A stretch of DNA of 64,000 nucleotides from Gari tellinella (lineage: Eukaryota > Mollusca > Bivalvia > Cardiida > Psammobiidae). The notes beneath the pieces were generated by a model. It was not told the origin of the DNA, did no database searches, and saw only the letters and a list, made by a program, of their open reading frames with translations. The DNA is taken from positions 46,492,484-46,556,483 of the forward strand of contig OV277867.1 in the NCBI GenBank assembly GCA_922989275.2, written 5' to 3'. This document shows, piece after piece, positions 54,601 through 63,600 of this stretch (position 1 is the stretch's first letter; each line of letters opens with the position of its first letter). Both the position numbers and the translations under genes were made by a program.

Positions 54601-57600
54601 TCAATGATCATCTGTTTTAACCCATGACCCCATAAATATACCTTTTTACGCCTCTACTTTATTCATCCATTGAGGTAAATAGTTCCAATTTACACAAGTA
54701 TGAACATATACCATAAGAAATATTTCTAGCAGAATTTTGCTTAAAGCAGAATGAAAGTAAAGGAGAATGCGCCTTTAAGGCGCATTCTGCTTTACTTTCA
54801 ACCTGCTTTAAGTGGTCACATGTCTTCAAAAATAAAAACAGGCTATGGGGTAAAGGGTTAAGTCTGACATACAGGTAAAGATTTTTGAAGGAGGTGTCTA
54901 TAATGTTGGTTCAGTTTTTGAAAAGTGAAAGAATTTCCCTGACACTTGAATCAGGTTTAATGGGATTGAAATTCATATCCAGTTTGATTCCAGATCGTTG
55001 ATATGAACTTCTCAATTCTGTTAATACTCTTGTTGTACTGCAATAGGTTTTGTCTGTCTTTCTGTCCATAGGTAGAAATTTGTCTCCTCCTATTTCTCTC
55101 CTGAAGGTTTATTGATGGATTTTGATGAAACTTTGCACACAATCATGTTGTTCAATAAGCATGACAGGATCCTGTTTCTCTGCGAACATTGTTATGTTTG
55201 GTATATTTATAACAGAGTTAAAGTGCTTGATGTCCATCAATGAATCAGTATGTAGGTGTTACCTTCTAGTCATCATAGGGTTTGATGTCATTTTGCACAC
55301 ATAATGTATATGAAATGATCTTTTGTCTCTGCAAGAAAAGCAATATGTGTGCTAGAAATAAATGTTATAATTGATTTGATTTGATTTAGAAACCATATCA
55401 GGGTCTTCCCCAGAAAAATTGGAAGGCGCTGGGGCAGGGGGAGGGTGCGGGAGGGGGTGTTACCCCCTACCGTATGTCGATTTTTTTTTGAAGTTTTAAT
55501 GTATAAATGGTGTTCCCTGAGCCACTTTAAGCATTATTTCAATGGTGTCCTAAAGATAAACAGCATACTAAAACCTTTGTTTTTATAAATCAATTTAAAT
55601 TTCTTTATGACAAGAACTTGCTAGAATCTATAGCATAACGGTAGATACAAGGAGTACAGAATTACTGATATGTTATTTTGTTTACAAAAAACTATACATC
55701 TTAATTCTTATAGATGAAATGGTTTGACATAAAAATATAGAAAGACACATTACCTACATTGGTTTACTTGCTTTCTGATGATATAATCTATAAATGAGCA
55801 TTAGATTATAATTTGAAGCAAAAAACATTATTTTTAAAAAATATGTATGTTTGCTTTATATGTTCGCAACTTGCCACGTAATTATCTTAGCATTATGATT
55901 TTATGATAATTTGAAGAAGAAAATTGCAAACATTGCAGTACTAGATCAGAGGGCTTTTATAAATAAGAGTTCTCAGATCTTGGTCTTCACTGTTTTCCTA
56001 AATGTAGATACTTTTTGAAGTTTTTGTACAGTAATCCTGAATGTCATTTGTATTTCCTGTTATTTTTTTTTACTTAATATCTTCATTTCTATCTGCTAGA
56101 TTAAGTTCTAGATCTATCACAATTTAGAATTCAGATCCTAAATCTGATTTCTTACTTTACTATTTTCTCTCTTTCACTTTTTCTCGACCAATCCAAACCC
56201 GTTGGGTAATAGTCAATAGTGACTGCACCAACGTATGATGTAGATGTAGAAAAAACTGTGCTTTGCTTAATCACGGATGTACAACATGACTAAAATGCTT
56301 AAATAAACCACCTTTTATCATAAAATCGGATCATCTATGTTATTTCTAATGCTATGTTTTCTATCTTATTGGTTGGGGATACTCTCTCAGACTTTGAACC
56401 CACCCAGCTAGGGTACATAACTTTAAGTGGAATATTATTTCTGTTGAAAAATGCTATCGTTAATTCGCGAAAACCGATGACAAAATGTACGTGCACGATT
56501 GAAGGAAAACAGATGACAAGCTAACAAACTCATTCACGCTAACTTTGAAGTTACCAACACAGCGATATAACTATCCTATTTCAAACAAATAGATCTACGT
56601 GATAATTCAATACTGTAGGCTTGATCGATTTTGATTACATTTGATTTCATAAGGCACAGAAACCATTTGTCTCGATTGTGGGCGTGGCATTTTCATCACT
56701 GCAAACTGCTAACCAACCCAGCGATTTTTCGTGGGGAGGGGGGACCAATCCTAGAACATTTCAATGAAATAAAATAGCTCTAAAATCTAGATTTAATAGA
56801 TTTTGATTTGAACTTAAATAGGGCATACATGTACTTGTATCTTGTTTTCATTTTGCATTGAAATTTGTGGGCGGGGCGTTTCTTCTGCTGTGAATGCTCG
56901 CAAGTTGACTACGGAAATTCACGAATTCTATTGGAAACGTTGTTTGATATTGATCGTAACTAAACCGCCGAATTCCGAGACTCTCCGAGCATAAATTATG
57001 AAGACGAATGTGTCTGCACGAATGAATAACGACGGTCGTAATTTGTGGTGTCAGCGAATCGAAATAGTGCATTATAGGTTCTCCATAACGATGATTGCTT
57101 GCTTGCTTTATTCGTTTTAACGTCTCATCCGAGTTATCGTTCTCTGTTAAGACAAAAGTAATGCGGGGGAGCGTTGTTTTTTTTTGTTTTTTTGTTTAAA
57201 AAGTCTACGGCACCCGCGGTCACCCATCCAAGTATTAACCGGGCTCGACGTTGCTTAACTTCCGCGGTCACCCATCCAAGTATTAACCGGGCTCGACGTT
57301 GCATAACTTCGGTGATAGGACGAGAACCGGTGTTTTCAACGTGATATGGCCGTAGACAAAACGATGATATGCGAGATATTCAGATTATATATATTATGTT
57401 TAAATCATGCACAGTAAAACAATAAGCATGATTTTCTCGTCGTGTGAAGTTGAAAGGTTGACAGCTATTTTTAGAACGGTCACATGAGAGTCACACGTGA
57501 CACCATTGCAAAGGGATTATAACTGCCTCGGTCGGAACGCGATCAGAGGTGTGCATTATTGTCTCCTGCTGAGAGGCCCCATCTACCCCCACGCTTTAAT

Positions 57601-60600
57601 TAACATACTGATAAGAATAGTTTTACGACCTTTTAGCAAGTTTGATAATAGCACTGTTTCGCAAGTGGGGATTTTTAAGGCGCTGGGGTCTCGGATTTTA
57701 AGCGCTGGCGAGAATTTAAGGCGCTGGGGCAATTGAGGTTCAGAAATTAAGGCGCTGGGGTACCCCAGTGCTTAAATGGCCTGGGGAAAACCCTGCATAT
57801 ACAGCGCTTCCTCTCTACAACGACACCCAATGGGAGACAAAAATTGTGTGCCTTGTTCAGAGGGATATGTTCTGGATTCAAACTGTTTGTCACTCGTCAT
57901 TAAGTTTTTTTTTCTGTCAAATGTCAAAAATGTATTTTTGAGAAAAGCAGCAGACGACAAATTTAAGCAGACAATATTACAGCAGTAAAAGCATTGGACA
58001 TAATGGTTATGTTTAGGGAACCGCGGCAAGAGTCGTTATAAGGAGGGAGTCGTTGTAGGGAGGGAGTGCTGTAAAACTATTTTGTATGTAACTTTTCAGT
58101 CAGTAAATACCAGCAGAGTAAAGCTTACAGTAATAGCTAACCTGATGGTCAGTCCACCAGAGGCCTATGTACTGAAGTATGCCACAGTCAAATACAAGGT
58201 GGAGCAGATACGCCAGAACTCCATTACAGGTACTTTTGTCAGCGTAGAAACCCATTACTCCATAAATATGCCTTTTATTTATCCCTCCACTAGAGGAAAT
58301 AGTTAGTCTTTATACAGTCATGAATATATACCATAAGAAATCTTTTTTATCCTTGCAGATGGTAGCTTGATGCAGGCTGGAAATAAAGCAGAATGCGCAT
58401 TGTGCTCTACTTTCAGCATGGCTTAAGTGATCAGCTGCCTTCAAAACTAGAAAGAGGTTATGGGGCATGAGGTTATTAAGATAAATGACTGCTTTACCCT
58501 TTCACAGCCAAACTTAAACAGCTGCTTAAATCCTTTTGCTGACAACATATTGTCTTCTTAAAATTTGTCATAGATCAATGCAAGATTCAATTCTTTTTAA
58601 AGTTTTAATTGAAGAAATATTGATACAAGCACCAAATGTTGATCTGGACCCAAAGCTGTTTGCAAATCGATTTTAGCTGCATATTTTGGAAGAAAGCCAG
58701 CTGAGATCAAAGGCAAACCAGAAACAGTAAATTGTCTCTATTACGACCAATAAAACTAATGCTAATTAGTTGTATGAAAGACAGTTGACAGCTCAGAGCA
58801 AGGTGACAGTAAAACAGAAAGCTCCTAAAGGAGCTTTTTGTTTTACTGCCACCTTGCTTTAACCAGTCACATGTCTTTAACACATGATAATTAACACAAT
58901 TTAATGGTCGTAATAGAAAGGTTTAACTGTATGTGAATGATAATACAGTTACAGTAGAATATCTCTTCACAATTAACAACACTAAAATCAAGCCTTTGTT
59001 TTTCTACAGAGATAAAGATGCCGTCGTCCCAGTTTTACCTTGAAGTTGTTGAATCCATGATCAGTGAGCTGGATGCTGCCACCTCAATAGCCACTGCACT
59101 GGAGCTGGGCGAAACAGAAATCAAACTGATAGACAAAAGTATCCTTCTAAGTTCAGCTGTTTTCTACTTAAAAGATTCCTCTCAAACAAGCTAATTTAAC
59201 TCTTACATCAGAGCACCAGATAAGGGTAGTTTTTCAAATACTAAAATCTTTATTTCTGAATTAAACCCTATGGTGTCACTACTCATTAGAATCGTCTCTT
59301 CGAGACGATTCTAATGAGTAGTAACACCATAGGATTTGGTTCTAAAAAGAGTGAGAAAATGTTGGATTTGTTGAAATAATTACCTTTTATCTGGAGCCCT
59401 GCATGATTTTAAATATAATACAGTGCTACCTCACTACAATGACCCTCCAAACAACAATTTCTCTTTTTCAAAGGGAGGTGTCTGAGGCCTAGTGGTTAAT
59501 GTCACTTTGACTTACATCACTAAGCTCCTCACCACTGTGGGTTTAAATCCCGGTCTGGGCATTTGGATTTTTCATGTTGGGAAGCCTTCCAGCTGGCTTG
59601 CGTAAGGTCGGTGGTTCTACTCAGTCTCCAATTTGCGACTGAAACAGTACATAAAAGGCTTCTGGGGTCTTCCTCCACCTGTAATTGGCTGGACGTCTCT
59701 ATATGACTGAAATACCTTTAAAAGCGATGTAAAATCATGTTAGACATTTTGACATGAGAAACATAAAGAAGAGTGACAAACAGTTTGAACCAAGATCAGA
59801 AGCTGCATTACATGGCCTCTGATATGGATTAAAAATGTTTGCTGCAAATGCTCAGCACTCTAGGGGTACATTCCCTCCCTATAACCTCTCCCTCAGAACG
59901 TCTCCAATTGTGTGTTGTTTAAGAGAGGGACACTTAGTTGCAGGTTTGATCCCTAGGCGCAGTTATTTAAAAGTAGTAGCTCCCTTGCTAGTACTACTAA
60001 AAACAACTGGTTGACCCAGTGTCAGTTTGTAATGTGATAGGTAGTTGTAGCATGCTGAGCTATCACAGTGTACCAGCACTACCACTTGTAGAAACCATGT
60101 CCAAATAATTGAAATACCAGGTATCTCTCAGCTGGTTTTCAGTGTTTAAGACAGGTAGCTGCTTAAAACAGGCTGAACATTACTTTGATACATCACTTTT
60201 TGTTTCAATTAAGCTGTCACCTGTTATAAAAATCTCAACTATTAAGTATTTTGAATTATGAGTTAATACACATGTACATGGTCAACTGTATGGAGTACTC
60301 TACCGTCTAGAAAATGCACAGAACCTTAATGTAGAAAGCTCTCGTTCTGCATAGCTATTGGTCTACATTAAGCTCCTTCTTGTATAATTTTGTTTTTACT
60401 TTGGACATTTGTTGCTGTAAGTGTATTATATACTAGGTTATATTGGGCCATTTCTATTACAATATATCATAACTGACCAGTGTGATTAGTTTCCTTAACA
60501 GACTCACTAGATGTGAAGACGTCAGATGCTCTTGGACTACCATCAGCTATGTTACATGTAGTGAACCCCAGCTATCTAGGTAAGAGAAAAGGTTTATTTA

Positions 60601-63600
60601 GCAGACAGAATGCTCAGTAAGTTCTCAGTGCATTGTTATTTGTAAATCTAATTACCCAAACAATTAAGTGAATTGGACTGTTCACTTGATCCATGGTAAA
60701 TGATTATAATCTGCAAGAATCTCGTGCATTAATATAAACTGTCACTTTCCTATACATGTATGACTTTTTAAGCCGTCTTCTTGTGTTACTGCTTTAAACG
60801 TCTGTATTACTAAAACATTTCATACTGTGAATTCTCTAATTGTATTCACGGTTGCTAAGTAACAGATTCATATTGCAGTAAGATAACAGTAACCCCCCTC
60901 CATTACGACCCCTTAAAAGCAGGCTAATTGATTGCATGAAAGACAGGTGATAGCTTAAAACAAGGTGAAATTGAAAAAAATCTCTTTCGGGTGTGTTTTG
61001 TTTTACTGTCACCTATCTTTAAGCACCACCTACATTTAACACCTAATAATTTCAAATAGCACAATTTATTCGTTGTAATAGAGAGGTTGTACTGTATGTA
61101 CATTATGGGACAAGTAGTGTCTTCCTAGTGACTCTTATTGTAGATTCAAATTGATATATAATGGTTTCATTTTCAGCCTTTGTGGTACTGCCAGACAAGA
61201 AGTGGGTACTAGAAACTGGCCGTGTCTACGAGGTTCTTATAGAGGTGTATGATAGGAATAGTCACAAGCTTCACCCATCTGATGTAAGACATATATCTAC
61301 TATTTAGCATAGAACTAGCTACTTAAACCAACATTTACAATTTCTCTGCCATTATGACAAAGTCATTTCAATATTATCGTCTGATTACATTTTTCGTCTG
61401 CTTTTGTTAATAAAATTTGGAATTTAATGTGTTTTTATGCCCCCGGCACCGCCAGATGCAGAGGCATATAGTAATCGTCCTGTCCGTCCGTCCGTCCGTT
61501 TGTATGTCCATAACAAGGTTAAGTAGATTTTACTGTTTCGTCTAGCATCAACACCGCTTACAAAAATGCTTGGATACTTATACAGTTGTTGCCTTGGACC
61601 ATTCCATATCACCAAACTTTGATTTTGACATTTACCTTGACCTAATTTTGACTTACAATATTTTAAATAGGCTATTTCTTGCTTAACTAGATTTTACTGT
61701 TTCCTCTAGCATCAACACAACTAACTACAATGCTTTGATACTTATACAGTTGTTGTCTTGGACCATTCCCTATCCACCAAAATCACCAAACTTTGATTTT
61801 GACCTTGACCTAAATTGAACTTAGAATATTTTTAATGGGCTCTTTCTTGGTTAACTAGATTTTACCGTTTTGTCTAGCATCAACACTGTTTACTACAATG
61901 CTTTGATACTTAAACAGTTATTGCCTTGGACCATTACCAACTCACCAATAATACCCAAGCTCAGTTTGACCCTGACCTTGACCTAATTTTGACTTAGAAA
62001 AGATACAGAATATATTGTCAAGGATGCCAACGGGGGCATAAGCGTTTATTGAATGAGCAGTCTTGTTGACTGAAGGAATATTGTTATGAGCATGAAACGG
62101 TCTGGATCCTGATCAGAAGCGGCTTTGTTAATATTTTGATTTTTAATGATAAATGTATGTACACTGTATGATACATTAATTCTTAATTCTCAAATGTTTA
62201 TGAGTGTATATAAGTTGAACTTTGATGACAAACCCAAACCTGTTGAAGTAGAATATACCTGTGTGTCACAGTTAAAACAGGGCTTAGCCAAGGCTTAACT
62301 TTGATATATAGATGAGTTCCATTTAAGCGAGCTCAAATTATTGAGGTTTTTAGATTGAATTATTGAGGATCACCTGTATGTATCAGTATGTTTTTCTGTA
62401 TCTTTCCAGAATGTTATAATTGACGCCTTGTTTCCCAGTAAGTATTTTGATATCAGAAAGTCCACCAGGAATGGCACCTACCATGTTGTTAAGACACTTC
62501 AGAAAGGAGAGACAGACATTGAAGGAGCACTGACCAAAATCATAAGGAGTGTAAGTCAATAACAAATAGTGCCAGAAAAAGTAGCACTGTTTTACAGATA
62601 AGTAACCACTTGTGACCCCCTAACCAAGTTCTACTTCATAAGTCAAGAATAGTTCCTGTATCCTAGCAGATGATAGCTTAAAGCAGGCTGAAAGTAAAGC
62701 AGAATGCTCCTTAAGGGGCATTCTGTTTTACATTCAGCCTGCTTTAAGCAACCATCTGTTGTCAATACTGAAAACATGTGGGAGAGAGTTAAAGCAGAAT
62801 ACAGGAAAAACATTGTGTCTGTTGGAGCTTTCTGCTTTATTTTCAACCTGCTTTTAAAATAGTAATATAAATCACCTTCCAAAATATTGAAAAAAATATC
62901 CTTTGTCTCATTTTACAAAAAACTGAAAGTGTAAAGTTAATATTTTAAATAAAGTTTTTTTTGTGTTTTTTTTTAAAAAGTGAAATTATGACAGAATAAG
63001 AGGGAAAATAAATTATACCCTGCTCGGAGAGGGGATTATCCTGAAAAATGAGAAAAGAAACACTTGTGTGTAACATTGTATTATCTCTGTTGAGTGTATC
63101 TTACAAGGTTCACTGTATTTGTATTACAGGATGGATCAGATTTCAACATCAGTCCAGTTCTGAAGCAGACCCAGTTTGTGGAGATATTTGACCCAATCAC
63201 TGTGATACCCAATGTCCTGTTCTTCCCCTGGGACCCCGTGTCACAGACTAAACATGAGTACAAAGTCAAGGTAAGAGAAGATGCTGAGCTGATATTGAAA
63301 ATACAAGCAGACCATGATACTTGAAAAAAAAAGTCAAATCATTAGAGCTGTCACTGATAGGAACAATATCGATGTATCGTCAATATTTGTTCATCGTTCG
63401 ATTATCTATACACATTTTCAGAGTATCCATACTATGGAAAATAAAACTGACCAGAAATATAGTGACTAAAAAGTCCCTTTTCTGATTCTACACTGTTAGC
63501 TTTTGCAATTTACACTCATTGTTTATGGTGTATTCATGTAAAAAGGTTAAGTTGTCATGCATAGATATTGAGAGTTATGCTGAATGTTCATTTACAAGTA

